Shown here: positions 1 to 11,945 of the stretch, piece after piece
Layout of the letters: every line of letters starts with the position of its first letter
Numbering within the stretch: the stretch's first letter is position 1
Assembly: GCA_947568835.1 (NCBI GenBank)
Contig: OX387610.1
Location: 8,767,501 to 8,831,500 of the forward strand
Direction of reading: 5' to 3'
Origin: Protonemura montana
Taxonomy: Eukaryota; Arthropoda; Insecta; Plecoptera; Nemouridae
Length of the DNA stretch: 64,000 bases
Notes under the pieces: generated by a model
The model's database searches: none
What the model saw: only the letters and a program-made list of their open reading frames with translations
Told to the model about the DNA's origin: nothing
Translations under genes and position numbers: made by a program

Positions 1-108
1 TTGTAAAGGTTTGCTAAAAAGGACAGCTACAAAGCGCCATTGCGTGGAAGCTATCGTTACCACTTGCAGCCGGCTCAGCAGAAAAACACTGTCGCTGGGA
101 CTCTAACG
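1..108 (-). repeat. R1 interspersed element, partial at window edge
   Basis: The reverse-complement head of family R1 is recognisable from GCCGGCTCAGCAGAAA, preceded by a diverged GCGCCATTGCGTGG segment, and ends near GCTGGGACTCTAAC. The remainder lies outside the window. Confidence 0.55.
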
Positions 109-111
109 AAA

Positions 112-3100
112 CCAACAAACCCAATGTTCACCTAAGATCAACACAGACAAGTGACAAGAATCATGCATCAAGATGTGAACGAAATAAAACCAAGAAACAA
201 CACAATAGATGCATGACTTACTAAACAATGCACTGTTGAAAAATAAAAAAGCTTGCATGAATCGAGAAGGAAGTGATCATGGTATTTTCTTGGCTTGTTA
301 TAAAGTTGCTTGTCGATTAGTTTTAGCGATTATACAATGTGGTGTTTCGTGCTGCTTGGATTAGGAGGGTGAGTAGCATCAATTTTAGGCGTTACCTCGC
401 ACGCTTGCAGCTATAAGGGGTGATGATGAATAAGGGATGAGTGATTAAGACAGAGAGAATCGATTATTTTGGCCGGTGTGTGTGTGTGTGTTTTTTGTGT
501 CTTGTTAGCTGCTAGTTATGTTTTTTTTTGTGTAATTTTAATGTGTTTTAGTGTTTTTTTTTTTAGTTCTTTTGAGCGTACAAAGATTTTTAGGTTATTT
601 CATGTTAAAATAAGGGTAGGTTATTCGTTTCAGAGATATATTATGTTGAACGTATGCTAAAATAATAATAAACGGTTCAAAAACAAGATCGGTTTTTTGT
701 TCACAGAGAAATTTGTTTACAAGGACATTTAATTTAAGGATATTAATTTCTAAAAAGGAAATTCTCGAGTTCTTTTTAAGACAAAGCGACGATCAATCTT
801 TGCAAAGAAGCTTTATTTTCAGCGAGTTTTATGTTTTTTAATGAGAAAAAAAAATTAGCCAGTTAATTTAAGAACTCTTTTTATTTATTTTTGAAATCTG
901 AGCATTGCACGCTTTTCACGTCTCCCCCGATTTTCTAATTATGAATGTTTTAACATTTACTTTATTATTATCTGTCATTCGATCAACGAATCCTACCGAA
1001 AAAGAAGTTAATTATTGTTGGATAATAATCGTAAATCAGTCCCCTAGCATTTTTTCCAGGGGACGCTTTAGTGAAAACCCCGTCGGCTTTTCCATACGCC
1101 AAAAACGACGCAATCTCATTGGTCGAACGACATTTAAACTCAAAACCAACGATTTCGGTATAGAGAAAAAAAAAGAAATCCAGTAACACGGCCAGTCAGA
1201 GCGAGAAAACCAAGTAGCATTTTGGTGGAATGAAACAAAAAAACGCGCTGTGGCAGTTGGCAATTCAAAGAGATAGATTACATTGTTGTCCCCAGAGAGT
1301 CGTAATTTCTGTTAGGCAAACCGCATGGCATCCGGAGAATCCACGATTAAAAATATATATCTGCAGAGTAGAGCGTGGTGGGGCAATGCCGGCCTATCAG
1401 GGGTAAACAAAATTAATAGTGGGTACAATGCGATTTGCGATTTATTGTCAGCAACTAGAAGATTTTTTTTCAAAAGTTAAAAGTGGAACTTTTTTGTGTA
1501 AAAATGTCGAAATGAAATCAGTTGTTAGGGAAAGCTAGGTGTGTTTTTACTTTTTTTATTTTTTTTCAAACTACCAATTTCAAAAATGTTTCACCTTTTT
1601 TTTTTTTTTTTTGACCGTGGAATTTAAATTAGCAGTAATAATTTTTGCTATATAGGACAATTTTTCCAAGTCTTGATTCAAGTAGCACTTATTTTATAGA
1701 TTTTTATGGTCTCGGGTATGTTTTTTAATTACGCATTCTTTCTAGTAAACGTCAACGTCAAAACCTAAGAATTGATAACTGATGTTTAGAAACCTAAAAT
1801 GTATGATCACTATGATTTTACAGCTTTTATTTCCTGCGCAATTTAATCTTATAATTGAGAATAAACACACCTTTTTTTGAGACTGTTTAGTGTAAGAAAT
1901 GGAGCAAAAAAAACATCACTTGCAAGTCAATAGACACGGGCAACATTGTCAACCCCTGCTACCGAACCCCCTAGCAGGCATACATCCCGCAACGCTTGTG
2001 TGTTGTGTGTTGCATAACCTGAGGCGCAGGAATGGGGGCAAAAACGCAGACCGAGCCACCGTAGCAGTGATTTACGAGCCAAGAATGAATCTGTCCTCCG
2101 CGCTATGTGCCAGCTTCCAGGCTCAGGTTTCCATGGCGATAATCTAGATAGAAACCTGGCTGAGTAATTTATGAAACAGAATCTGTCAAAGATATATTAG
2201 GTGGTGCGTCGCCCATCCTTTTTGGACCGCGCGCGCGCTACGAATGTGCCGTTTTGAAAGCTGGTCATGGGCCCCTCTGGCGCGTTTTCACGAACGCGAT
2301 TTTGTATTTGAATTTATTATTGGTTTGTGCTTCGCTGCACGTGTTTGTGTGGTTTTTTTTTGTTTTTTTATGTGACGGCTTGACTTTTCCTTTGTTTTCT
2401 GTCAGTTTGAAACTTTTTGATCTATGAGGATTTTTTAAATTTGTTTCCGTGGCCCAAGTTTTGTAAAAATGATGATTTTTCTATTGCAGAAATCATAAGA
2501 CAAAGAAAAAAGTAGGCAATTTCATTAATTTTCAGAACTTTTATTTGAACCTGTCTTATCTTTTTAACTGAAAAGATTAGTTCTGTACTGGAAATAATTT
2601 TCTTCACTTTAATATTATTGATCCCTTCAAAAATGTACAGCGGAGTTCTATAAAACATTTTTTATATGTTTGTGGTGTGAAAAACAGCCTATAAATGTGA
2701 ATAAATAACAGGATTTCAACTAGTGCTCTGCCGGTTCCTTTCCAAACATGCATTTCAAGGCGATTAGTAAGTAATGAGCAGGTATGGTTTTGTCCTGACT
2801 ATTGCAACTAAACCGTATACAAATATACCACTAAAGTAACCACGTAAATGCACTTTCTTATAAAGAAAAGAAACCCCGAAGAAACATATTAATATCTTAT
2901 CACTTTTCTTATTGGCTGGAATGCGGTTATGTTTCTTTCTTTTCCAAGATGGCGACTCGGGTGCGCAGCCGAAGCCAGCAAATCTATCACGCGTTATTAG
3001 GTGCTTTGTATGCCACACTAGTTCCACGGGGCGTCACCGCTAGCGCTACGCTACCGGAACAGGAATTGCCTGCTTTCTTCTTTCTTTTACAGAAAAGCAC

Positions 3101-4809
3101 CGCCTTGCTGCCGGCGTAAGAAGACCGTGTGGTGGGTGGAGGGGAATAAGAAAGCATATTTTTCTCTTGTGGGACGCTTGCCGAGTATGTTTCTTTCTTT
3201 ATGATAAAGTAATGATAAAATAAAACTATCTCCTTTTCTATTCACGTATGAGATAACTTTTATACTTATAGAAAATTGTAGTAAAAACTTTTTTGATGCA
3301 TTTTCACTGAACGATGATAAAAAGATGGGAAATTTTCCATCAGAATTCTAACTGAATTTTCGTGTAACGTTTTAGGTGGTTTCTTTTTTTATGCTCTTGT
3401 TTGAACAGCGCAGAACAATGTCACATGGAAATAAATGGAAATCGGTGTGGCATTTGGTGGCGTTTTATTATAAATGGTGGACTCTGTTTTATATGTTAAG
3501 CCTTCTGCCTGTCTGTGTTTCTAAAACAGCTGTAAAATCTGTGATTGAACACACTGCAATGTAATTTAATTTTACCAGCAACAATTCCCACTGGATCTTG
3601 AAATAAAAGAGTTTAGATTTAACTAATAAAATTATCCAGAACATGATTGTTGTCTATTCTCCCTTCCGGACAAAAAAAAATCGTTATTAACTACTGGACC
3701 AGTGCATTAAACCGTTATATATTCAATCGATCAAATAAATCATCAAAAATAAGTAACATTTTACTTAACATTTTACTTCACTCCAAATGATGTAAGATTT
3801 AGCTGTCCTACAAAATTCAGTAAACTTAAATAAATATCCTTTCTGTCTTTTAAATTAACTAAAATATCATTAAAATCTTGGCAAACATCCTTAAGATATA
3901 TCAACCACAAAACCATTTTCTTGCTTTCCCCCATCCCCTTCTAGCCCTCCTCGTCAAATAACAAACTGAATCGTATCAAATTATGAATTGCCACCCTACA
4001 GCTAAAACAAGGTGCAATCGTTTTGATGGTAATCTCATTTTCCACCCTCTCCCCTGCGGCAATGTGGAACGCGTTACGCTACGGGTGGGGTACGACGACA
4101 GTGGTAGAAAGGGGGACGCTCGAAAATCCTTAAGAGTGAGGTGTTGGATTGAGCCAATAACGGGATTGTTCTCTTCCCGTCTTTTTCTCTGCTGAACGGT
4201 GTGGTTTCGTGCTTCATTCGATTTGTATTAAGTTGGTTGTAAACACTCAGCAGGGCTATTGCTGTATGGCGTGCTATTACTGTTCAATAAATTGCATGCT
4301 TTCCCGCTTTCTGGAAAAGACAGGGAAAAACGGGGAAACTTTACAGCTTTGTTTCTTTAGTTACAAGTGAAAATTTATGCAAAACATGTTCTTTTCGTCG
4401 GGATTTAACAAAACACCGCATTTCGTGACGGTTAAAAATATTTTTTTGATTGACAGAATTATGTTGCAATGACTGTTTGTAAGATTGGTGATTTTTGATC
4501 TAGACGGTGAATAAAATGAAATTGGTTTTGGAATTTTATCGGTGACCGTGTATCATGTAGTGATCGATGATAAACGATGATAAATCCATGATAAAAAAAA
4601 ATAGTAGAGAAAAAAATAAATATGTGATAGAAATTCTGTTCAAGTGTAAAATCCCCCTGTGCGACTTTTTCACATTTTTAATTACACGTGGGTTAGTTTT
4701 AAAAGAGTCCTAAAAAGTTTACATTTTAAAGAAAGTCTAGCGCCATTAATGCTTAATTGCCTTAGTGAAAAATAGTAACCGATTACTTATACCGACAAAA
4801 ATTATGGTC
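112..4809. other. Unassigned AT-rich 5' flank
   Basis: No gene, RNA or mobile element is recognised here. Poly-T tracts are common (for example near 1590). GC-richer spots occur near 2215-2300 (GCGCGCGC) and 2945-3060; the latter includes AAGATGGCGAC, the reverse complement of a YY1/PHO-like site. Short ORFs at 905, 1899, 2764 and 3983 show no recognisable similarity. Confidence 0.6.
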
Positions 4810-5076
4810 GCCCAGAGATGGAGTCACCGTCACTGCAAGTGTCAAAACATTTCATTACGTTATTTCTTGCAGATTACTCGCATTTGAAACTTTTTTAGCT
4901 CAAATGTTCAATAATGCTAACATCAACGATTGATATATAGCTTTAGATTTTTTAATAGCAATTATTTGACTGTAGATGTTTTCACTCACAAGTGCCCTCG
5001 AGTGGTCACCACCACAAACTACTCGTTAGTTCTGCAGAAAGCTAGACATTGGCGCTGTGACTCTGACTAACTGGAA
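4810..5076 (-). repeat. R1 interspersed element, diverged copy
   Basis: It shares GATGGAGTCACC, CAGATTACTCGCATTTGAAA and CAACGATTGATATA with other copies and ends ATTGGCGCTGTGACTCTGAC. The central part has drifted, so this is one of the older copies. Confidence 0.55.
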
Positions 5077-7556
5077 ACATTGCAAGTAGATTTTCTAAGC
5101 AATAGTACAGGAATCACAAATCATTTTTTATATATCTTATCCTGCGACAAAATAATGTGAAAAGGTACTGCCGAAACCCCACCCAAATTCCCTCTTCACT
5201 TCTATAGTTCGCCTTCTTCAAACGTTGCTCTGAATTTATTAACAAACCAATTCCCACACATTCAAACCATTCCTACCGCAAACCAGCCATGATATATAAA
5301 ACATTTAAAACACAACCAATTCTGTTCAGCATATCAACCACGGGTATAGAAAATTCGCTGACACCACCACGATACCAAACGAATAACCAATCCTAGCATC
5401 TAGAACAAGTGTAACCATCCCAAGCCATGAGGCATAATATAAAATATACATTTTGTATTCAGCTCTTCTTCTGATTGGCTAACCGACCCAGCACTACGAC
5501 ACTCACATAACAATTTCTTTTGCACACGGTCCGTTTTCCCCTCTCTCTCCCTTTCTCTCTCTCGCGCACGCGTTCATTTATTTTTTATTTTTATTGCTCT
5601 GTTCCCGTGTGAGAGTACGCTGCGCGTGATCATTGCTTTGAATTCAAACATATTGTCATCACGTATGTGTGTAGGTGTGTTAGTGTGAACATATCGAAGT
5701 AAATGTATTCCATCAGGATCAGAGTGAGAGAGTATAAGGTTCGGGATGGATTTCTTTTATTGTCGCCGGCTCCATATATGAGATTGTATCACTGTTTCAA
5801 TGATGTCATCCTCTGTGTATTGGGTACATCATCCCTGTGCGGCTGGACCCCAAAATGCGTGGGGTAATAACGACATGGTATAACAGTTATCATATAAACA
5901 GGGTGACAATACACCTAATCAAACTGGATACGATTTTGTAAAAGATGAGTCAAAATAAATATACATCGAATTGGATTTTTTTTAGGCATTTTTTTTTTTT
6001 TGCTAGCCGGTCGTTCGATTGTGTTTAACAATTTAAATCACGATATTGAAGGTGAAATTAAATGATACACGGTCCCAATAAAGGTGAATAATTTATTACA
6101 TTACGATAAAAACTTATCGGGGGGAAAAACATAGCACACAAAAGGGCACCATGTGTTCTATGCAATTTTCTGTCACCTCTCTCTCTTTTACCAATCACAA
6201 AAAAATAAAAAAATAAACTCAATTCACATTGGCTAGAAAGAGATCAAACCATATTTGCCAACACATATGTGCAGACGCTCTCAAGCTAAAAAAAAAAACG
6301 AGAAATCTCTAATATTTTATCGTTCCCAGTTATATTTCATACTCAATGACATGGTTCAACCGCCGCCATATTTCTGACATTCCCGCTAATGAGAACAGAT
6401 GACAATGGGAGATACGTGACGTCATTACCGACGCTCCGCTGCAGGCGTCGCGCTTTTTTGTTCTCCGAGGCGTCGCAGGCGTCGTCCCTCCCTCCCATCG
6501 GATAAATCACGGCTTGGAGGACGGCGTTCGGGTGGAAGAGATGCCCAGGACAAGACCGTTAACAAATGAAGATAGACGTCAAGACGTTGGCAATGTCTTT
6601 TAGACAAGTTTATTGCTTTCTGTGATCGTCACGGAATAAATGTGGTGTTGGCCCGCATGGTGAGAATTGCCGTTTTAGTGGGGGGTTTCGGAAAAGGGAC
6701 TAGACCAGGTTCACGTTGAAAAAAATAGAGTGAGTTTTTGTTGGACTCTCAATTTCATCAAAACAGTAAAGATGCTCATCATATTTTTAGAAACCCGTTG
6801 CAACAATCTGTTCAAACATAAATATTTTGGAATCATAGCACTTAAGAGCATCTAAATTTGAATCCGTTAATGAATTTTAAACTTAAGTTCCTATAACCTT
6901 GATACCTATGTAAAATATAAGAATGAAAACGTGCCAAGAATTATTGGAACATCTTTTCGGTCCTATCTACCATCTTCAACAAACACACTAAGAATTAAAA
7001 TAATAAAAATTTTATGCAAAAATAAATAAAGTAAAAGCCTAGTTGCAACTTAAACCTTGGAGCTATGCTGAAAAATATTGCAGCCGAATACCTAAAGATT
7101 GCACAATTTTCAGCCATTATTTGATAGTGTCTGACGTAGAAACACCAGAAAACCAAAAATCCTGCATTTAAAATCTCCTTTCAATTTTAAATTAACAAAC
7201 TAGCCCAGATGATAAGCAATACCTGAAAAAGTAATTTTAAAATGCATTCTTTGTAATGAATACCACGTCGTTCTGCAACCCGAAGGTAAGATTTTTTTTG
7301 GTTAATAGACAGTAAACATCCAAACATTAAAGTGAAGGTTTTTTTTTTTATTATTTTTATAAAATATTACTTGAAAATTGAAGAAACTACTTTATTTAAA
7401 ATGTAAGTTTGAAAAAAAAAATATTTGTATTGAAATCAGGATTTAAACCTGCACCTCAGACTTCAATTATTTCATTTTTCCTCTTTTTGTACAGAAAATG
7501 TTTCTTAAGAACAATTTTCTTAAACAACTAGACATAACTATTTAAATTTTCAAATA
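5077..7556. other. Unassigned AT-rich flank with simple-sequence patches
   Basis: The stretch holds a pyrimidine-rich CT tract near 5540, poly-A and poly-T runs, and the CRE-containing islet at 6415-6560 listed separately. Nothing else is supported. Confidence 0.5.
6415..6560. promoter_or_regulatory. CpG-rich islet with a CRE, upstream of unc-4
   Basis: TGACGTCA at 6417-6424 is followed by repeated GGCGTCGC modules in a GC-rich patch. No convincing coding frame is present. It may be a promoter or enhancer; direction unknown. Confidence 0.3.
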
Positions 7557-7591
7557 GCTCACTGCAAAATGTTGGAAGATAAAGACCTCAA

Positions 7592-7804
7592 ATGGTACGG
7601 TTGAAAAGTTACTGCAAATTGACTATGCAATTCGCCAGCAATCCATCGCTAGAGAGTTATGCTATTACCGTTCCTTCCAAACTTCCCCGCACAGTTCCAG
7701 TCATGACCCAGCGGCCACCACTAACTCCTGCGCGACGAAATCTCGTGCCCGACAGTGATCCAAAATTCAAAGAAGCTCAACAGAAATCAAGAAAATTGGA
7801 GTAA
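7592..7804 (+). CDS. Short unidentified ORF followed by a polyadenylation signal
   Basis: An open frame of 70 codons, from ATG at 7592 to TAA, is followed 41 bp later by AATAAA (7845-7850). The product is polar, basic and Pro-rich (SKLPRTVPVMTQRPP, ending KFKEAQQKSRKLE) with no recognised domain, membrane segment or signal peptide. A second + frame over the same DNA is also open after an acceptor-like CAAATAG at 7557. The segment could be a terminal exon, a retrocopy fragment or a chance ORF. Confidence 0.22.
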   Translation: MVRLKSYCKLTMQFASNPSLESYAITVPSKLPRTVPVMTQRPPLTPARRNLVPDSDPKFKEAQQKSRKLE

Positions 7805-8570
7805 GCATAGTGTTCTTATGTTTAGTTCCATTTAGTTCTTATGTAATAAAGATTGTTGTGGTTTATGAACAAAGTGCATATACAATGTCAAAGCGATGTA
7901 ATAACGTTACATTGCTTTATGCCCACGAGATGGCGTAGGACATTCATGTACTGCTGTGCCCTGTTCTATTAGGCAGTTAAATTTTACTTGTGCTATAAAT
8001 TAAATAAATGATTAAGCAGATTTTGAATTACAATGGAAATTTGTTTGAGGTAAGGTAAATTAAAGTAATTATTAAGCTGAAGAATAGGTGCTTGTGAATA
8101 TTCACAAGTGTAAAGATTATAAAAAATACAGATGTTTTATTAAATTGATGATTTGGATTATCCCTTTTAGCAAGAACCTTCTATGTTCCAAGCCCCAAGG
8201 GCTGGGCTAGTACACCTCAGCTCATAAGCTATAAGCTTACAAGCTGTAACTGAAATTATAAGTTAGTAGCAATGCTGGCAGTTTTTGTGATGGCATCTTC
8301 TTCATCTGGCTAGACAGGTAGCTTACGGGTTGCTTAATATATTTTTAAGTTAAGTAGGTTAACGTTGGTATAACCGATGCATAAGAAATCGTCAAAAGTC
8401 GGTACAATGTCTTCAATTTGGCGTACTTTTCTTTGCAAGCAACGCTTTTCTTCATAAAAAACAATAAAATTATGTTAAAAAACGCACATTTTCCAAATCT
8501 TCCTTGCCCACCACTATGCATCACCCCCCAAATCGATCCCACGGGCAATATTTTCCAGTATTACCAAAAC

Positions 8571-8757
8571 CACGCGAGTTGCCCGTCTAGTGTCACGTGG
8601 TCGTCATCAATCACCCACGGGACCATGTGCAGCGGGTTGCATCGCGACGTGATCGATGACTCGGCTGTCCGGTGGACCGTGGTACATACGACCAGATATG
8701 TGCGCATCGAAGTGGACCAATCATTGGATGGGAGTCACTGGTTTAATTATAAATCTG
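8571..8757. other. Coding-like GC-rich island of uncertain strand
   Basis: This island is GC-rich in an AT-rich flank. On the + strand it follows ATATTTTCCAG and is open to AAATCTG|GTAATT, with text such as RYVRIEVDQSLDGSHWFNY. On the - strand the same island has AATTAAACCAG and TTTTG|GTAATA as splice-like ends, and a largely open frame containing LHMVPWVIDDDHVTLDGQL, but that frame has a stop at its first codon if the nearest acceptor is used. On the + strand it would join in phase with 9853-9993. I recognise no family in either reading. Confidence 0.3.
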
Positions 8758-9851
8758 GTAATTGTGTGTGTGTATGTGGATTGTGTGGGCGAGGGTGACA
8801 AGGGGTGGGGGAATGGTAGAAATGGGGGGGGGGTTTATTTTGAATAGAAATTGTTTTTGATTAATATTTTGAGTGCGTTCTCTCACGCGCGGTGACATGG
8901 GGTGATTTGAAGGGAATCCCGTGCATGGAGGCAGAATTGTTTATTTAGTTTTTTAAAAAATTTGATGATATTCCAGGAAAATATTTAAAATTGTACTGGA
9001 ATTTTTGGTATGGTGAAATTGGGACTTTGTTTTCATATCTTTTGTTTTCGGTTAAGTTTCTGTCCATTTGTTAAAATAAATATTTTCAAATTAAATCCCT
9101 TTCTAGTGATAATGCCAGTTCAATTATATTGTGCTAGATGTAATCAAAAACTGCAACTAACCAATCGTTGGAAATTTCTATTCTACAGTAATATTTAATG
9201 CAAGAGATACAATCAAATACTCCTTACTGTCAAATTGTGTTTTGTGCAGCTTTAGTTCGCCTGAAAGAACTATAGATCGAAGACATATCGAAGCATTAAA
9301 CTCTAAAAAATTACATTATCTTAAATGTATATCAAACTGCCAAAAATCTTTGTTTTAAAAACACAAAATTCCCCCTAGGTCACGATTTTTGACAACGTTT
9401 AATATCACCATAACCTAACTAACGAAAATTAGCAAAACTTAGACGCAGTAGCTGAAAACAAACGCATAGATATATTGTTTAATGTTATTAAACAATAACA
9501 TTATATTGTATGTTATTTATATTATATATATTGTTTATCTCTAATGTTTCAAAGTTGTCAACTACTGTAAGCCACCGCGTAAAAAGCATCCGTGTCACCC
9601 TAAAAAATTCACAATATAAAACGCCATGAGCTCCCACAACTTACCTAATTGAAATGGATAAAAATAAAAGCACTGTTTCCAAAAAAACACAGATATGCTC
9701 AAATCAACATGTCCATCCCTAGACCAACAAAAACACAACCCATCACCTCCCCTCCCCCCAAAAAAAAAACTCATCTCGCCCAAAACAATCACCGAAAACA
9801 TCATGCACCCATAACCAAACTAATTGAAAGCTAACAAAATTTCCCACTTAC

Positions 9852-9987
9852 AGTCATGTCACCCGCGCTAAGCATGGGCTCCCAAGGGGTGTGCCCACTT
9901 GCCCATGACCCCGCCCTAGCTGCGAGGATGGCGACCAATCCCCGGTCCCACTTCCCCACCACCAGCACGTCGCTGCCATTGAACCAG
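9852..9987 (-). CDS. Candidate exon C of an unidentified - strand gene (strand not certain)
   Basis: The - strand has TTGATCTCTTCACAG as acceptor and GACATGACT|GTAAGT as donor, enclosing 136 nt that encode 45 residues. The text is Trp- and Gly-rich with a strand-like core (GSDVLVVGKWDRGLVAIL). It needs two bases from a preceding exon, whereas candidate exon B ends in phase 0, so at least one exon must lie between them. A 38-nt candidate is noted at 14753-14790. The + strand is also open here after CACTTACAG and ends at TGA 9991-9993, and it joins in phase with the island at 8571-8757. I favour the - strand on residue composition and splice-site quality, but not firmly. Confidence 0.33.
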
Positions 9988-10555
9988 CTGTGAAGAGATC
10001 AAGTCAGGAGTTACTCTCTCGGCCTCGACAAGTAAGGTCCGAGTCGACCAGGTTGAAATCTTTGTTCATCTCAACTCTACAGTTTGACGTTTATCAAAAT
10101 ACGGACAGTGATTTTTTTCCATCGACTGTAGAGGGGGTTTTTGGGGGGTGGGGAAATTACGTCAATTCGGTACCAGAAGCGTGTGTTATATTTTTAAATT
10201 CGACCAGCTATAATAAATCATTGATGTTTTGATTAATTTGTCAGAGTGGTATCTCACTAATTGATAGCTATATGCCAGTCATGCGTGAAAAAATTATTTA
10301 ATCACGTGTTTTTTTAATTTTATTTTCTGGTTAAAATAAGTGCGTAACATCTGTGGACATGTGGCTGGAAATCTTTAAGCAATAACCAAAGCAATGTGAA
10401 CCTTTTCTGTAGACTAGCGCGACAAAATCTCAGAAAATGGAAACCAAAATAACGAACGCCACTCGACCGTGTGCTCATTTACAAACTGTGATACGTTTCG
10501 ACCAAGCGCTCTCAACAATGTCTCCGTGCACCTTAAGCTAGTCAAAACCACAACA

Positions 10556-10859
10556 ATGGTGCTCGAGGGTGGGGTATTGCCGCCCCCGTTACAACTTTAC
10601 GCCGCATCGGTGGCGGCATCGGTGAACGCCGGCAATCTGGCACGACCCATGCCTCACTTTTTTCACGGTGGCGGTCACCCTTTCAACCCTGCCCGATCGC
10701 CCTTTCCCATGGGGTTGGCTGGGTTCGGGTTCCTACACCACCATGCGACGATGCCGGCGTCGCGATTTGGGAATCCGATTGGGGAACAGGGAATCCACAA
10801 TGGACGACGAAGGAGCAATGTCAGTGATGACAGCGCTTCGGAGGAATCGCCGAAGAAAG
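10556..10859 (+). CDS. unc-4: unc-4 homeobox protein, coding exon 1 (N-terminal region)
   Basis: This exon encodes residues 1-101 plus the first base of codon 102 of a 386-residue homeodomain transcription factor. The segment has no folded domain. It is hydrophobic and rich in Ala, Pro, His and Gly, with a His/Gly stretch around residues 36-42, and ends in a Ser/Asp/Glu-rich run (SDDSASEESPKK). The start chosen is the ATG at 10556 in CAACAATGG, which fits the insect start context. An in-frame ATG at 10469 would add 29 residues, so the true start is not settled. The exon ends at AAAG|GTGAGA, a good donor, in phase 1. That matches exon 2, which supplies AC to complete an Asp codon. Local GC content is clearly above the flanks. 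The identification rests on exons 2 and 3; this exon is assigned by phase, splice site and composition. Confidence 0.85.
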
Positions 10860-11809
10860 GTGAGATTGAGGTTAAAAATCATATGAGAGGACTTCTGAAA
10901 ATTATTGCATTTCTGTTATGACTGTAGCATTTGGCGTTAGCATTAGAGTTGCTCTAAACACGTTTGGTTGTACATAACGTCATTTGTTTTAAAATGAAAA
11001 AAATTCCTCGAAACGCAATGTTCCCTAATTGCGAAATGGCTATTAAGTTCACTTTAAAAAATTAAACATGGGATTCCATGGTTGTGTACACGACGTTTTT
11101 ACACCTTTTTCGGCTGGATGGTCAAAAGCAATCCATAAATATCGACGATTACAGGTATTACTCAATCTACGATACTGATATATCCACACACATATCTCGG
11201 TCTCTAGCAGTATTTTGGTTTTAAGATATTTTTTAAAAATAATTGTGTGTATATTGCAATCTACTCACTGCCGTTTGGGAAGATGCTAAAACACGCTCTT
11301 GCTATCTATGTATAGTTTTTATAAGTCAAGTTTTAAGACATTATTTCGGGAAATTTATCAGGAAGTACAACATAAACCAGGGCTTTTGTATAACATAACT
11401 GCGATAATATAATAACATATCATTTTCAGAGATGACTTAACTATTTTAATATCAGGAGATTTTCTCTTGAATGTACCTACCCCATTAATGCATGGTTGAT
11501 GATGACTTCATTACCTTCTCAAAGATAAACATGTGGGCATGCCATTTGAAGCCTCGAGCAAAATGTTCTGCAATTTAAATTCTGAATGCATTTTCGGCGC
11601 AGTATAAAGCTCATAAATTAAGAGCGTGGTGCTCGAAACCCTAATTGCGTTCATCATTTAACCACTGCTAAACGGTCCCTCATGCCAGAGCCATGATTGG
11701 TCCAATTTCATGTAATGCCAGACATCGATTCAAGTTTCAAAGAGGCTGCGCCCGATTCTAGTTGCTTTTACATCATTTGCTCTCCTAGAATATCTTAGGT
11801 CGAGTTTTA

Positions 11810-11945
11810 CAAGAATGTTCAACTATAAGTTGGACCTCTAACTCTTAGAAACATCTGAATTTCACTGCAAGTGATTGGGAGTCGTCGTGGTAATAGTTTC
11901 AACTAACACTTCAACTAGAAGGCGAGATTTTGGTAAAAGCTGAAC
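11810..11945. repeat. R5 short interspersed repeat
   Basis: TTCAACTATAAGTTGGACCT, AGAAACATCTGAATTTCACT and CAACTAACACTTCAAC recur in diverged form at 21415-21510 and in part at 33350-33440. Boundaries are unclear. Confidence 0.45.
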
